This document shows, piece after piece, positions 50,850-59,941 of a stretch of DNA of 64,000 nucleotides. Position 1 is the stretch's first letter, and the number at the start of each line of letters is the position of its first letter. This stretch comes from Streptomyces tirandamycinicus. Lineage in GTDB: Bacteria; Actinomycetota; Actinomycetes; Streptomycetales; Streptomycetaceae. Location: assembly GCF_003097515.1 (NCBI RefSeq), contig NZ_CP029188.1, positions 6,616,531-6,680,530 on the forward strand, written 5' to 3'. Both the position numbers and the translations under genes were made by a program. The notes under the pieces were generated by a model that saw only the letters and a program-made list of their open reading frames with translations, searched no databases and had not been told where the DNA came from.

Positions 50850-51628
50850 GCGTCCCCCTTCACCGTTCCCTTGTGTGCACGGGCCGTCGTTCTGCGTGAG
50901 GCCGCACACGGTATCCCGCTCGTACGGGCGTTTCGTGTTGGCGCGTGCCCCCTGCGGCACCGTGTACACCTGACGGCACCCCGGCCACCGCCTCCGCCGC
51001 CGCGGCTCCGCCCTCCCGCCGTCCGAGGCGGACACCGCCTGGGAAAGGGTCGCCCACCACCTGGTGTCCCTCACGCGCCTCCTCGCCGACGCCCGCCGAC
51101 GCCCGCCGACGACGCCCCGTCCCTGCGCCCGCCCCGTGCCGACGCGCTGGATTCCCTGGGTGAGGTGCTGCGCGGTGCTGCCGATGCCGCCGGGCTGCCG
51201 GCGGGGCCTGCGACCGTACCGGCGCTCCGGCCCCACGAGCGGTGCGGTACCCCGGAGCGTCGCGCAGAGGCGCTGTCGGAAGCCTGTCACGCGCACCGTC
51301 GGCTGAAGGCCCGGGTCGTCAGCGAGGACCAGGAGACCGCAACCTCTCCGGGTGCCGTCGTCGCGGAGACCCGGCAGCTCCTGTGCGCCCTTGAACCGGG
51401 GGAGCTCGGCACTGACGGTCTCCGCTCGGACAAAGGCGGCATGTGTGTCCAATGATGTCCGGGGCACACGGATGGCTGAAGGCCGGGGCACCGACCCGCA
51501 GGCGCGTGCAGGTGTCTTCCGGTACCCGCACGGCCCTGAGGTACCCGAGGTGCCCGAGGTGCCCGTAGGCGGGCCGGCCCAGGTGCCGGCCCTGCCCAGC
51601 CGAACGACCCCCAGCAGAAGGCGGAGCG
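50850..51628. other. Region with promoter of the DUF4235 gene and a probable gene remnant
   Basis: The first 100 bases hold the minus-strand promoter area (GGGATAC element near 50910-50916). The rest contains the frameshifted remnant at 50990-51455. Nothing else is supported. Confidence 0.45.
50990..51455 (+). pseudogene. Frameshifted remnant of a helical protein gene
   Basis: One frame reads LPPSEADTAWERVAHHLVSLTRLLADAR up to about 51095. Another then continues DALDSLGEVLRGAADAAGLPAGPATV, ERRAEALSEACHAHRRLKARV to the stop at 51455. The switch coincides with an 11-base repeat (CGCCGACGCC) near 51085-51112, a likely slippage site. Both parts show strong coding bias. The start is missing, so the gene is probably dead. 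Origin unknown. Confidence 0.38.
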
Positions 51629-51988
51629 ATGAATCCACTGTTGTTCTTCAGCCAGGACTCCCTCGCCACCGAAGCCGCGAGCAACCCGGTTCTGGGCGGT
51701 ATCGGCCCGTTCCTCGTCGGAATCGTGATCGCTGCGGTGCTTGTCGGCGTCGTCCCGTGGGCGATCCGGCGCCACAGGACACAGCCGCGACGGCCGCGAC
51801 CGTCCGAGCAGCCCGTGCGTCCGGCCGGACGCACGCACATCGCGGAGCACCGGGAACCCGACGGTGAGAGTTTCCCGGACGACGGGTCCCGGCTCAGCCC
51901 GCATCAGCTCAAGTCCCACAGTTCGCATCCCGGCCCCGGGGGACGCCGCCCCAGGGAGGAACAGGGCGGCGGCTCCTCCGGCGGATGA
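51629..51988 (+). CDS. DUF6479-like single-pass membrane protein
   Basis: A 119-residue protein. ATG 51629 has GGAG six bases upstream. A short extracellular start is followed by one helix (GGIGPFLVGIVIAAVLVGVVPWAI) and a long basic and polar tail (RRHRTQPRRPRPSEQPVRP) rich in His, Pro and Gly. The layout matches DUF6479 proteins of Streptomyces. Function is unknown. Confidence 0.78.
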   Translation: MNPLLFFSQDSLATEAASNPVLGGIGPFLVGIVIAAVLVGVVPWAIRRHRTQPRRPRPSEQPVRPAGRTHIAEHREPDGESFPDDGSRLSPHQLKSHSSHPGPGGRRPREEQGGGSSGG

Positions 51989-52057
51989 CCGGAACCGGCC
52001 CCGGTACCACCGCCGGGGCACGACCCCCGGGACTGAACGCGAGGAGGCACTCACCTC

Positions 52058-52315
52058 GTGAACCGCACACAGCGGCAGTCCGGCAACGCGGGCACAGTGG
52101 AGGAACTGGTCGAGAGGGAGGTCCGGGAAGCGGAAACCGACGTGACCGAACGCGACCGGGCACGGCGAGGCGATGCCCTCACCCCGGACGAAGAGGCCCA
52201 GGAGGAAGCACAAGGCCACGTCCGGGACCGCCGGCGGCGCACGGTGCACCCACCGAATGCCGTCAGTCCTCCCCTCGAGACGCCTCCCCGCGGCGGCCGC
52301 CGCCCTTCCCGATGA
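52058..52315 (+). CDS. Small hydrophilic hypothetical protein
   Basis: An 85-residue protein from GTG 52058 with GAGGAGG about 10 bases upstream. The middle is strongly acidic and basic in alternation (VEELVEREVREAETDVTERDRARRGDALTPDEEAQEEAQ), probably a long helix, and the end is Pro/Arg-rich. It lies between the DUF6479 gene and the oxidoreductase gene, 11 bases from the latter. No function can be assigned. Confidence 0.6.
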   Translation: MNRTQRQSGNAGTVEELVEREVREAETDVTERDRARRGDALTPDEEAQEEAQGHVRDRRRRTVHPPNAVSPPLETPPRGGRRPSR

Positions 52316-52326
52316 GGAGCGCACCG

Positions 52327-53868
52327 ATGGCGATCTCCGAGCGTCCGTCCGGCTCACTGTGGACGGAATTCGATCCGGGCCCCGAGTACCCGCCCCTGCA
52401 CGAGGACATCCGCGTCGACGTCGCCGTGGTGGGCGGCGGCATCGCCGGAATCTGTGCCGCCTGGGAGCTGGCCCGCGCGGGCCGGCAGGTGGCGCTCGTG
52501 GAGGCCGACCGCATCGCCAGGGGCGTCACCGGCCACACGTCGGCAAAGGTGTCGGCGCTGCAGGGTACGGCGTACAGCCGCATCCGCTCGTCGCGCGGCG
52601 CCGACGCCGCGCGACTCTACGCCGCGTCACAGGCCGACGCGGTACGCCATGTGGTGGAGGTGAGCCGGGAGCTCGGTGTCGACTGCGATCTGGAGCGGGT
52701 GCCCGCCTACACATACGTGTCCGATGCGGCGAGATCCGAGGACATCCGGAGTGAAGCGGTGGCGGCGGCGGAAGCCGGGCTGGCGGTGTCGTTCCTCGAG
52801 AACACAGACCTGCCCGTCCCGGCGGCTGCCGCGGTACGCCTCGACGACCAGGTGCAGTTCCATCCGCGGAAGTACCTGCTGGCGCTCGCGAGCGACTTCG
52901 TGGAGCGCGGTGGCACGATCGTCGAACGCACCCGTGTCACCGGGCTCGACGAGGGCGACCCGTGCCGCCTGACCACGACCGCGGGCAGGACCGTGGAGGC
53001 GCGGCACGTGGTGGTCTGCACGCACTACCCGATCTTCGACCGGGCGTTGCTGTTCACCCGTCTGGCGCCGATCCGCGAGATCGTTGTGGCCGGCCCGCTG
53101 CCGCCCGGCTGCGGGGAACCGGCCGGCATGCTCCTGACCGAGGACGAAGGCACCCGCTCGGTGCGCACCGCTCCCCGCGGCAGCCGGGGCCGCATGCTCA
53201 TCGTCACCGGGGAGAAGTTCACCCCCGGTGGGAACGACGGCGCTTCCACCGCCGGCTTCGACCGCCTGGAGCGCTGGGCTCAGGAGCACTTCGAGGGTTT
53301 CACCGCCACCCGTCGGTGGGCGGCGCAGGACACCTTCTCCACCGACCACGTGCCCTACGTGGGCCGGCTGCACCCCCTGACCCGCCGGGTCCACGTCGCC
53401 ACCGGTTTCGGCGGATGGGGCATGAGCGGGGGAGTGATGGCGAGCCGGCTGCTCACCGAGCGGATCACCGGCGGCTCCTCGCCCTGGGCCGACCTCTACG
53501 ACCCCGTGAGGCTGCGCCCCCACGACGCTCCGAAGGCCGTCAAACTGTGGGCGAAGACGGCCGCCCACCTGGTGGCCGACCGGTTGCCCGGCGGTCGCGC
53601 CGCCTCCGTGGACGACATCCCGCCCGGCGGCGGTGCGGTGGTGCGCGGTCCGCACGGCGGCCTGCACGCCGTGTACCGGGACGCGTCCGGCTCCCTGCGC
53701 CGGCTCTCTGCCCGCTGCACCCATCTCGGCTGCATCGTGCACTTCAACGAGGCCGAGACGACATGGGAGTGCCCGTGTCACGGCTCGCGCTTCGACGTGG
53801 ACGGCAACCTGCTCCAGGGGCCGGCCGTCCGTCCGCTCGAACAGCTGGCCGGTGACGACACGGGGTGA
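52327..53868 (+). CDS. FAD-dependent oxidoreductase with C-terminal Rieske domain
   Basis: A 513-residue protein. The N-terminal DAO-type FAD domain has the dinucleotide motif DVAVVGGGIAGICAAWELARAGRQVALVEA and a C-terminal FAD contact in VATGFGGWGMSGGVMASRLL. Residues about 420-510 are a Rieske [2Fe-2S] domain with CTHLGC and CPCHGSRFD supplying two Cys and two His. Such fusions occur across bacteria, often in stress loci. The natural substrate is unknown. GAGGAGC lies six bases before ATG 52327. Confidence 0.93.
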   Translation: MAISERPSGSLWTEFDPGPEYPPLHEDIRVDVAVVGGGIAGICAAWELARAGRQVALVEADRIARGVTGHTSAKVSALQGTAYSRIRSSRGADAARLYAASQADAVRHVVEVSRELGVDCDLERVPAYTYVSDAARSEDIRSEAVAAAEAGLAVSFLENTDLPVPAAAAVRLDDQVQFHPRKYLLALASDFVERGGTIVERTRVTGLDEGDPCRLTTTAGRTVEARHVVVCTHYPIFDRALLFTRLAPIREIVVAGPLPPGCGEPAGMLLTEDEGTRSVRTAPRGSRGRMLIVTGEKFTPGGNDGASTAGFDRLERWAQEHFEGFTATRRWAAQDTFSTDHVPYVGRLHPLTRRVHVATGFGGWGMSGGVMASRLLTERITGGSSPWADLYDPVRLRPHDAPKAVKLWAKTAAHLVADRLPGGRAASVDDIPPGGGAVVRGPHGGLHAVYRDASGSLRRLSARCTHLGCIVHFNEAETTWECPCHGSRFDVDGNLLQGPAVRPLEQLAGDDTG

Positions 53869-54123
53869 GGCTCCCGGGCTTCGGCGCCGCCGTGCGGATC
53901 GGCGGGCATGGTCCGGGTGGCCGCCCACCGGGACGCAGATCATCCAGATGGCGAGAGGACGCGGGCTCATGCGAACCGGACGACGAACCCGCCCCGACCG
54001 CCGACCAGCTGGTGCGTCGTCAGCGGCCGCGGCGCCCTGCGGGCTCCGCGCGACCGCCGGAGGGAGCACAGGCGGACACGCGTTCGTCTGGAAGTCGGCC
54101 GACGAGTTTGCTAGACGTGGGGG

Positions 54124-54498
54124 ATGCATGAACGTGACCGCACCTCATCGGCCCCGGGTACCGCGCTCGGCGTCCTCAGCTGCAGCCAGCGAGGCAACGC
54201 CTGGGTCATCACACTGGGCGGCGACCTCGGGCCGGACGCGCTGGCAGGCGTGTCCCGGCGGCTTGACCGCGTACTCGACGAAGGCCGCGCGATCGTGATG
54301 GACACGAAGTCGGTCACCTCCGCCGATCCGGCCATGCTCACCCTCCTCATGAAGCTCCAGGAGGAGGCCTCGCTCTATGTGGCCGCTCCCTCGCCGCCCG
54401 TGCGTGAGCTGCTGGCGAGGCCTGGCCCCCATACCTCCGTCCGTACGGTCACCTCGCTCGGGGAGGCCCTGGACGCGATCGGCGCCGGGACCGCCTGA
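54124..54498 (+). CDS. STAS-like protein
   Basis: A 124-residue protein: GNAWVITLGGDLGPDALAGVSRRLDRVL, then AIVMDTKSVTSADPAMLTLLMKLQE, a STAS-type pattern with a possible phospho-Ser in TSADPAM. A GTGGGGG run directly precedes the ATG. It is 29 bases upstream of the carboxylate-amine ligase gene. No kinase partner is adjacent. Confidence 0.78.
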   Translation: MHERDRTSSAPGTALGVLSCSQRGNAWVITLGGDLGPDALAGVSRRLDRVLDEGRAIVMDTKSVTSADPAMLTLLMKLQEEASLYVAAPSPPVRELLARPGPHTSVRTVTSLGEALDAIGAGTA

Positions 54499-54527
54499 GC
54501 GGGGCCCGGGCGGCAGGGGCGCTAGTC

Positions 54528-55628
54528 GTGCGCAGCGTGGGAGTGGAGGAGGAACTCCTCCTGGTGGACGCGGAGACCGGGGAACCCCGCGCCGTGTCGG
54601 CGGCCGTTCTCGACACGGCCGCCAGGGAGACCGCGGGCGAGGAGAACGTCTTCGAGTCGGAGCTGCAGCGCGAGCAGGTGGAGTTCGCGACCCTGCCCCA
54701 GACCCGGATGGAGGAGCTCGCGGCCGAGATTCGGCGGAACCGGGCCGAGGCGGCGCGGCACGCCGGGGACGCGGGGGCCGTCGTCGCGGCACTCGCCACG
54801 TCTCCCCTTCCGGTCAGCCCCTCGATCGCCGTGGGCAGGCGGTACCACTGGATGGCCGAGCGCTTCGGGCTCACCCTGCAGGAGCAGCTCAGCTGCGGGT
54901 GCCATGTGCACGTCTCCGTCGATTCGGACGAGGAGGGCGTCGCGGTACTGGACCGCATCCGGCCCTGGCTCGCGGTCCTTCTGGCACTGAGCGCCAACTC
55001 CCCCTTCTGGCAGGGCCAGGACAGCTGCTACAGCAGCTATCGCAGCCGGGTGTGGGGACGATGGCCGTCCGCCGGCCCCACGGGGATCTTCGGTTCGGCG
55101 GCTCGATACCACCAGCAGGTGCGCGACATGGTCGGCACCGGTGTCCTCAGGGACGAGGGCATGGTCTACTTCGACGCCCGGCTGTCGCACCGATACCCCA
55201 CGGTCGAGATCCGGGTCGCCGACGTCTGCCTGGACCCGGACGCGACGGTGCTCCACGCCATCCTCGTCCGCGGGCTGGTGGAGACGGCCGTCCGGCAGTG
55301 GCGGGCGGGAGAGCCCCCGGCGCGACACGGCGAGTCCGTCTTGCGACTGGCCGCGTGGCAGGCCGCCCGCTACGGGCTCCAAGCACGGCTCCTCCACCCC
55401 GCGACGATGCGCCCGGCGCCCGCGGGGCCCGTGGTGCGCGCCCTCTTCGACCATGTACGCGACGCTTTGGACGATCACGGGGACACGCAACCGGCTCAGG
55501 ACGTGCTGGAGCGTCTGCTGAGGGGCGGCAACGGAGCGGCCGTTCAGCGAGCGATCCTGGAGCGAAGCGGCAGTATGCGGAACGTCGTCACCGAGTGCGC
55601 GCGCCTGACCCATGGCAGCTGCGCCTGA
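54528..55628 (+). CDS. YbdK-type carboxylate-amine ligase (GCS2 family)
   Basis: A 366-residue enzyme of the glutamate-cysteine ligase 2 family. Motifs are SVGVEEELLLVDAETGEPR, FESELQREQVEF, CGCHVHVSVDSDEEGV, ANSPFWQGQDSCYSSYRSR and RYPTVEIRVADVC. Members couple amino acids by ATP-dependent amide formation with weak glutamate-cysteine ligase activity. Streptomyces mainly uses mycothiol, so the true product is unclear. The start is GTG 54528 with a weak site. Confidence 0.92.
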   Translation: MRSVGVEEELLLVDAETGEPRAVSAAVLDTAARETAGEENVFESELQREQVEFATLPQTRMEELAAEIRRNRAEAARHAGDAGAVVAALATSPLPVSPSIAVGRRYHWMAERFGLTLQEQLSCGCHVHVSVDSDEEGVAVLDRIRPWLAVLLALSANSPFWQGQDSCYSSYRSRVWGRWPSAGPTGIFGSAARYHQQVRDMVGTGVLRDEGMVYFDARLSHRYPTVEIRVADVCLDPDATVLHAILVRGLVETAVRQWRAGEPPARHGESVLRLAAWQAARYGLQARLLHPATMRPAPAGPVVRALFDHVRDALDDHGDTQPAQDVLERLLRGGNGAAVQRAILERSGSMRNVVTECARLTHGSCA

Positions 55629-55828
55629 TCAGCAGCCCGTGGCCTCCTCGGCGAGCCGCGTGATGGCGCCGCCAGGCCGGTCCGGTCCGACCGGGTCGGC
55701 TCCCTGCCCGGGGGCATGGAACGGCCCTTGCGTTTCGCCGGCCACGCGGCGACGGCAGGAAGGCGATGCGACCGGGTCCCGCAGCGCGAAGGTTCCCGCC
55801 GTCCCGGGACCCGACGAGGTGCAAGCCC

Positions 55829-56044
55829 TCACATGTTCTTGCGGGCCTTGCCCTTCAGTTCTTCCGCCGTGCCTCGGACCGTCTGCTCGACCTCGGCGGC
55901 CTTTTCCTTGCTCTTGCCCGCCACACGGTCGGAGGTGCCCTCGGCGCGGAGCTCCTCGTCGCCCGTGACCTTGCCGGCCTTCTGCTTGGCCTTGCCGACG
56001 GTCTCCTGGGCTTTGCCGCGGATCTTCTTTCCCTGGGCAGCCAT
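55829..56044 (-). CDS. CsbD-family stress protein
   Basis: A 71-residue CsbD-like protein (KKIRGKAQETVGKAKQKAGKVTGDEELRAEG, then KSKEKAAEVEQTVRGTAEELKGKARKNM), a soluble, highly charged helical protein induced by general stress in many bacteria. ATG 56044 has GAGGAG nine bases upstream. Confidence 0.9.
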   Translation of the reverse strand: MAAQGKKIRGKAQETVGKAKQKAGKVTGDEELRAEGTSDRVAGKSKEKAAEVEQTVRGTAEELKGKARKNM

Positions 56045-56448
56045 GTGAGTCAGCTCCTCGATCATCCGGCGAGTGTTCCGGCTACGTCACTGCTGCTACC
56101 TCGCGCGATGCCCCTCAAACCTCATTTGGGGGATTCGCCCTCTTCGCGTGTTCCATCGCCTTCTGTCCCTCCTGTCTCCGTTTCCTCGCCCCCGCCCGCG
56201 ACCGGCGCGGATGGCGCACCGGGCCCCGCCCCTCGCCTTGCGCATCCGCACGCGTGTCCGACGGGACTCCGGGTACGCGAGCGCCCATGACCCCCGACCC
56301 GTCCGACCGGACACCGCACGCCGCCCCGGCAGGAGCGTCGCTGAACCGGCACGAGCGGCCCCGGACCCGGTCCCGGGGGGAACATCCATGACGGATAGTC
56401 AGGTTTTTTCCGGCGGTACGCGGCAACCAGAGGGAGGACGAGGTCGCG
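56045..56448. other. Divergent region before the gas-vesicle cluster
   Basis: No gene is supported. It holds a stress-type promoter candidate for the CsbD gene (56095-56120) and the leader of gvpO. Immediately upstream of gvpO a T-run (GGTTTTTTCC, about 56400-56410) stands out in GC-rich DNA. Confidence 0.5.
56095..56120 (-). promoter_or_regulatory. SigB-type promoter candidate for the CsbD gene
   Basis: On the minus strand GTTT (56120-56117) is followed after 16 bases by GGTAGC (56100-56095), near the Streptomyces stress consensus GNNT-N14-16-GGGTAY. Match is partial. Confidence 0.35.
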
Positions 56449-56757
56449 ATGACCAACTCAACCAGACAGTCCGGTGACGGTGACACCGGGGCGGACCGTC
56501 CTTCGAAGGCGATCGACGTCATGCGGGCGGCCCGCGACCAGCTCACCGAGTTCACCGGCATGCAGGTCGAGTCGGTGTCGTCCTTCGCACGGACGGACGA
56601 CGGCTGGGAGCTCGCCGTAGAGGTGGTCGAGCTCGCCCGCATCCCCGACACGACCAGTCTGCTCGCGACCTACGAGGTCGCCCTGGACCTCGACGGCGAG
56701 CTGACCACGTACCGACGCGTCCGACGCTACGAGCGCGGGAGAGCGGACTCCTCCTGA
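56449..56757 (+). CDS. gvpO: Gas-vesicle protein GvpO
   Basis: A 102-residue protein matching GvpO (KAIDVMRAARDQLTEFTGMQVESVSSF, DDGWELAVEVVELARIPDTTSLLATYEVALD, YRRVRRYERGR). In haloarchaea GvpO is needed for vesicle formation, and the streptomycete copy opens the cluster as here. GGGAGGACGAGG precedes the ATG. Confidence 0.93.
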   Translation: MTNSTRQSGDGDTGADRPSKAIDVMRAARDQLTEFTGMQVESVSSFARTDDGWELAVEVVELARIPDTTSLLATYEVALDLDGELTTYRRVRRYERGRADSS

Positions 56758-56907
56758 GGGAACCGGGGTTCGGTCGGGTCGCCTCCGCAACCGCGAGTAC
56801 GGACCCGCGCCCCCTGCTGGTGCGCCCCCGTACCTGCCGCGGGGCCATCCCCGGCGGCCCGGCCACCGGCGCACGGACCAGACGATCAGAAAGGGAGGAC
56901 CGGAACC

Positions 56908-57330
56908 ATGACGGTTGTTCCGGCACAACAGGGCCGCTCCGGCGGCGGCACCAGCGGACTCTACGACGTTCTCGAACTCGTCCTCGACCGGGGGCTCGTG
57001 ATCGACGCCTTCGTGCGTGTGTCGCTGGTCGGCATCGAGATCCTGAAGATCGACGTGCGGGTCGTCGTGGCGAGCGTCGACACCTATCTGCGCTTCGCCG
57101 AGGCCTGCAACCGTCTCGACCTGGAAGCGGGCCGCAACGCCAGCCCCGGACTGCCCGAACTCGTCGGGGAGATAACCGAGTCCGGTGCCCGGGGCAAGTC
57201 CAAGGGGGCGCTCTCGGGAGCCGCCCAGACCATCTCCGAGGCCTTCGACAAGGCCCGTGAGGAGAGCGGTTCGGAGAGCAGGCCGCGCACCCGCCGCACC
57301 GCGTCGCGCAAGAAGGAGGAGCAGGAGTGA
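56908..57330 (+). CDS. gvpA: Gas-vesicle structural protein GvpA-type
   Basis: A 140-residue protein. Residues about 18-80 are the GvpA fold (LYDVLELVLDRGLVIDAFVRVSLVGIEILKIDVRVVVASVDTYLRFAEAC), the rib-forming shell subunit. The remaining 60 residues are an extra basic tail (KSKGALSGAAQTISEAF, RPRTRRTASRKKEEQE) found in streptomycete but not cyanobacterial GvpA. GAAAGGGAGG precedes ATG 56908. The stop overlaps gvpF. Confidence 0.93.
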   Translation: MTVVPAQQGRSGGGTSGLYDVLELVLDRGLVIDAFVRVSLVGIEILKIDVRVVVASVDTYLRFAEACNRLDLEAGRNASPGLPELVGEITESGARGKSKGALSGAAQTISEAFDKAREESGSESRPRTRRTASRKKEEQE

Positions 57331-58043
57331 GTACGTACGTCTACGGCATCGCCCGCCGCTCGCACCCGGGCCCGGCAACCGAACTCGTCGGCGTCGGCGA
57401 TCCGCCGCTCCCGGTACGCACCGTCGCCGGCGGCGATCTGATCGCCATCGTCAGCGACGCGCCGGAGAACCTGCGGCCCAAGCGCCGCGATCTGCTCGCC
57501 CACCAGAACGTCCTCGCCGAGGCCTCCGCGACCGGCGCCGTGCTGCCGATGCGCTTCGGCGGGGTGTCACCCGACGACGACGCGGTGAAGGCGGTCCTCG
57601 CCGAACGCGCGGAGCACTTCGAGCAGCGGCTCACCGCACTGGACGGCAAGGTCGAGTACAACGTCAAGGCCTCGCACGACGAGGAGGCCGTACTGCACCT
57701 CATCCTCGCGGAGGACTCCGGCCTGCGCGCGATGAGCGAGGCCAACAAGGCGGCCGGCGGCGGGACGCAGGAGCAGAAGATCCACCTCGGTGAGCGGATC
57801 GTGGCCGCCGTGCAGCAGCGGGAGCGGATCGACGCCGAAGTCGTCCACCGCGAACTCACGGCCCTGGCGGATTCGCTGAGCGTGGGCCCGGATTCCACGG
57901 GCTGGCTGGCGAACATCTCCTGCCTGGTCGCGCGGGACGACGCGGACGCGTTCGTCGCGGCCGTCGACAGGCTCGCCAAGGACAACCCGCACCTTTCGCT
58001 GCAGCTCAACGGCCCGCTGCCCCCGTACAGCTTCGTGGAGTGA
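57327..58043 (+). CDS. gvpF: Gas-vesicle protein GvpF
   Basis: A 238-residue GvpL/F-family protein (STYVYGIARRSHPG, LRPKRRDLLAHQNVLAEASATGAVLPMRFGGV, YNVKASHDEEAVLH, LNGPLPPYSFVE). GvpF binds GvpA and may keep it soluble before assembly. GTG 57327 overlaps the gvpA stop. Confidence 0.95.
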   Translation: MSTYVYGIARRSHPGPATELVGVGDPPLPVRTVAGGDLIAIVSDAPENLRPKRRDLLAHQNVLAEASATGAVLPMRFGGVSPDDDAVKAVLAERAEHFEQRLTALDGKVEYNVKASHDEEAVLHLILAEDSGLRAMSEANKAAGGGTQEQKIHLGERIVAAVQQRERIDAEVVHRELTALADSLSVGPDSTGWLANISCLVARDDADAFVAAVDRLAKDNPHLSLQLNGPLPPYSFVE

Positions 58044-58049
58044 ACCTCC

Positions 58050-58286
58050 ATGGGACTGCTGGGCGAGTTGCTGCTCCTGCCCGCGGCGCCGGTCCGGGGC
58101 ACCTTCTGGGTGCTCCGGCAGGTCGCCGACGAGGCGGAGCGGCGGTACTACGACCCTTCCACGATCCGGCGCGAACTCGCACAGCTGGAGCGTCGGTTGG
58201 AGGCGGGCGAGATCAGCGAGGAGGAGTTCGACCGGTGCGAGGACGAACTCCTCGACCGGCTGGAGAAGGCGGCGGGGGCGTCATGA
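58050..58286 (+). CDS. gvpG: Gas-vesicle protein GvpG
   Basis: A 78-residue GvpG-family protein (MGLLGELLLLPAAPVRGTFWVLRQVADEAERRYYD, LERRLEAGEISEEEFDRCEDELLDRL), a minor accessory that acts in assembly. It lies six bases after gvpF. Confidence 0.94.
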   Translation: MGLLGELLLLPAAPVRGTFWVLRQVADEAERRYYDPSTIRRELAQLERRLEAGEISEEEFDRCEDELLDRLEKAAGAS

Positions 58287-58305
58287 GCAGAGGGACGGCG
58301 GCACG

Positions 58306-59124
58306 ATGAACAACGGGCTCGCAGTGGGGCTCGCGGTCGGCGCGGGCTATGTGCTGGGGCGGACCAGGAAGGCGAGGCTCGCGGTGGCCGTCGGCACCGT
58401 GGTGGTGTGCAGGCGGCTCGGCCTCGGTCCACGCGCGCTGGCCGGGGTGATCTCCCATCCCTTCCGGAGCAATACGCAGTTCAAGGAGATCGGCGACCAA
58501 CTGCGCGAGGACTTGAGGGGTGTCGGCGGCGCGGCGGTCGGCGCCGTCGTCAACCGCCGGCTCACCGTGCTGGCGGACGGTCTGCGCGAGCGCACACTCG
58601 ATGTCCGGGACCGGGTGTACGGGGCCGACCGCCGGCTTGGTCCCGGGGAGCGCCGCGACCCGGACGAGGACGTCGACGGCGGCTTCGAAGGCGAACTCAA
58701 GGACGACTTCGACGACGACCCTGACGGCGACCTCGACGGGGAGTTCGACGAGGCGGTCGAGTCCGACGAGGACGAGGACGTGGACCTGGACCTGGACGGC
58801 GACGAGGACGAGGTCGCGGAGGCGGACCGGGATCCGGACGCGGACCCGGACGCCGGGAAGTCCATGGCCTCGACGGGGGACGGCACCGCGGCCGACAAGA
58901 TGTCCCCCGTGACGGCAGCGAAGAAGTCCGCCGCCAAGAGGACCACCGCCAGGAAGACGACGGCCAAGAAGTCCGCGGCGAAGAAGGCGACGGCCAAGAG
59001 GACCACGTCCGGACAATCCTCCTCCGGCAGGTCGGCGCCCTCCCGGAAGAGGACGCCGCGGGCGAAGCGCACCACCGCGGCTCCGAAGAGTGCCGCCGCA
59101 CGGGAGGGCCGCTCCGATGGCTGA
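58306..59124 (+). CDS. gvpY: Gas-vesicle-cluster protein GvpY (low-complexity)
   Basis: A 272-residue protein in the gvpY position of the Streptomyces cluster. It begins with a hydrophobic stretch (NGLAVGLAVGAGYVLGR, then LAVAVGTVVVCRRLG), followed by a helical part (FKEIGDQLREDLRG). Next come a long Asp/Glu run (about 115-185) and a Lys/Ala/Thr tail with histone-like AAKKSAAKRTTARKTTAKK repeats. The strong charge separation suggests a multivalent scaffold or condensing protein. Experimental function is unknown. Its stop overlaps the gvpZ start by eight bases. Confidence 0.85.
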   Translation: MNNGLAVGLAVGAGYVLGRTRKARLAVAVGTVVVCRRLGLGPRALAGVISHPFRSNTQFKEIGDQLREDLRGVGGAAVGAVVNRRLTVLADGLRERTLDVRDRVYGADRRLGPGERRDPDEDVDGGFEGELKDDFDDDPDGDLDGEFDEAVESDEDEDVDLDLDGDEDEVAEADRDPDADPDAGKSMASTGDGTAADKMSPVTAAKKSAAKRTTARKTTAKKSAAKKATAKRTTSGQSSSGRSAPSRKRTPRAKRTTAAPKSAAAREGRSDG

Positions 59125-59941
59125 CGCGAGAGGCACCGGAGGCCTGCTCTCGGCCGTGGACCCGGAGGCGGTAGCGCGGGTGAAGGACGAACTCCGCGAC
59201 TACGCCGTAGCCCGCACCGAGTACCTGCTCTCCTCCCTGGGCCGGAGGCTCGGCGAGGCCGTGGTCACGCTGCAGGACATCGCGGAAGGCCGCAGCCCCG
59301 GCTTCGCGGGGCTCGCCCTCGACGGCGCACGCAGGCTCTCGCAGGGCAGGACCCCCGTGCGCGCGGTGTTGGAGACGGCCGGCTCCCGCCTGAGGCAGGG
59401 CATCGCCGACCGTGTCGCGAGAGGCGTGCCCCGCGCCGGAGGCGACCGCGGCCCCGTCGTCGTGGTGGAGTCCGTCGACGTCGGCGTGCCCGTGTCCCGG
59501 GCCTACGACCTGTGGTCTCGTCACGACCCCCTGTCGGCCTTCGCGACGGGGGTCCGGGACGAGGAGGCGTCGGACGAGTCCGGTGTCGTCTGGAGCTCCC
59601 GGGGGTCGAAGGGGACCGTCGACGGCGTGGTGACGTTCCACGCCGTCGGGGACACGCTCACCCGGGTCCTGCTGGTCGCCGAGTACCACCCGCGGGGGCT
59701 GGGCGGGCGGGCAGGCGCCCTGCTGGGCGCGCCGGGCCGCCGGGCACGCCTCGACCTCACGGGCTTCGCCCGGCGTACCGCGATGGGGGAGCGGCGTCAT
59801 CACGCCGGGCCCGATCCGGACCACGACGACCTGGCGGACCACGACGACCCGGCGGCCCGGGACGGGCACCGGACGGACGACCACCGGACGGACGACCACG
59901 AGACGGCCCGCGCCGAGGCCGGGACCGGAGGACACCCATGA
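59117..59941 (+). CDS. gvpZ: Gas-vesicle-cluster protein GvpZ (SRPBCC-like)
   Basis: A 274-residue protein from ATG 59117 (GGGAGGG before it). The N-part is helical (LRDYAVARTEYLLSSLGRRLGEAVVTLQDIA). Residues about 110-210 resemble a SRPBCC fold (VVVVESVDVGVPVSRAYDLWSRHDPLSAFATGV, VTFHAVGDTLTRVLLVAEYHPRGLGGRAG). The end is a His/Asp-rich tail with two RTDDH copies. Its role in gas vesicles is unproven. ATGA overlap with gvpJ. Confidence 0.88.
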   Translation: MADARGTGGLLSAVDPEAVARVKDELRDYAVARTEYLLSSLGRRLGEAVVTLQDIAEGRSPGFAGLALDGARRLSQGRTPVRAVLETAGSRLRQGIADRVARGVPRAGGDRGPVVVVESVDVGVPVSRAYDLWSRHDPLSAFATGVRDEEASDESGVVWSSRGSKGTVDGVVTFHAVGDTLTRVLLVAEYHPRGLGGRAGALLGAPGRRARLDLTGFARRTAMGERRHHAGPDPDHDDLADHDDPAARDGHRTDDHRTDDHETARAEAGTGGHP

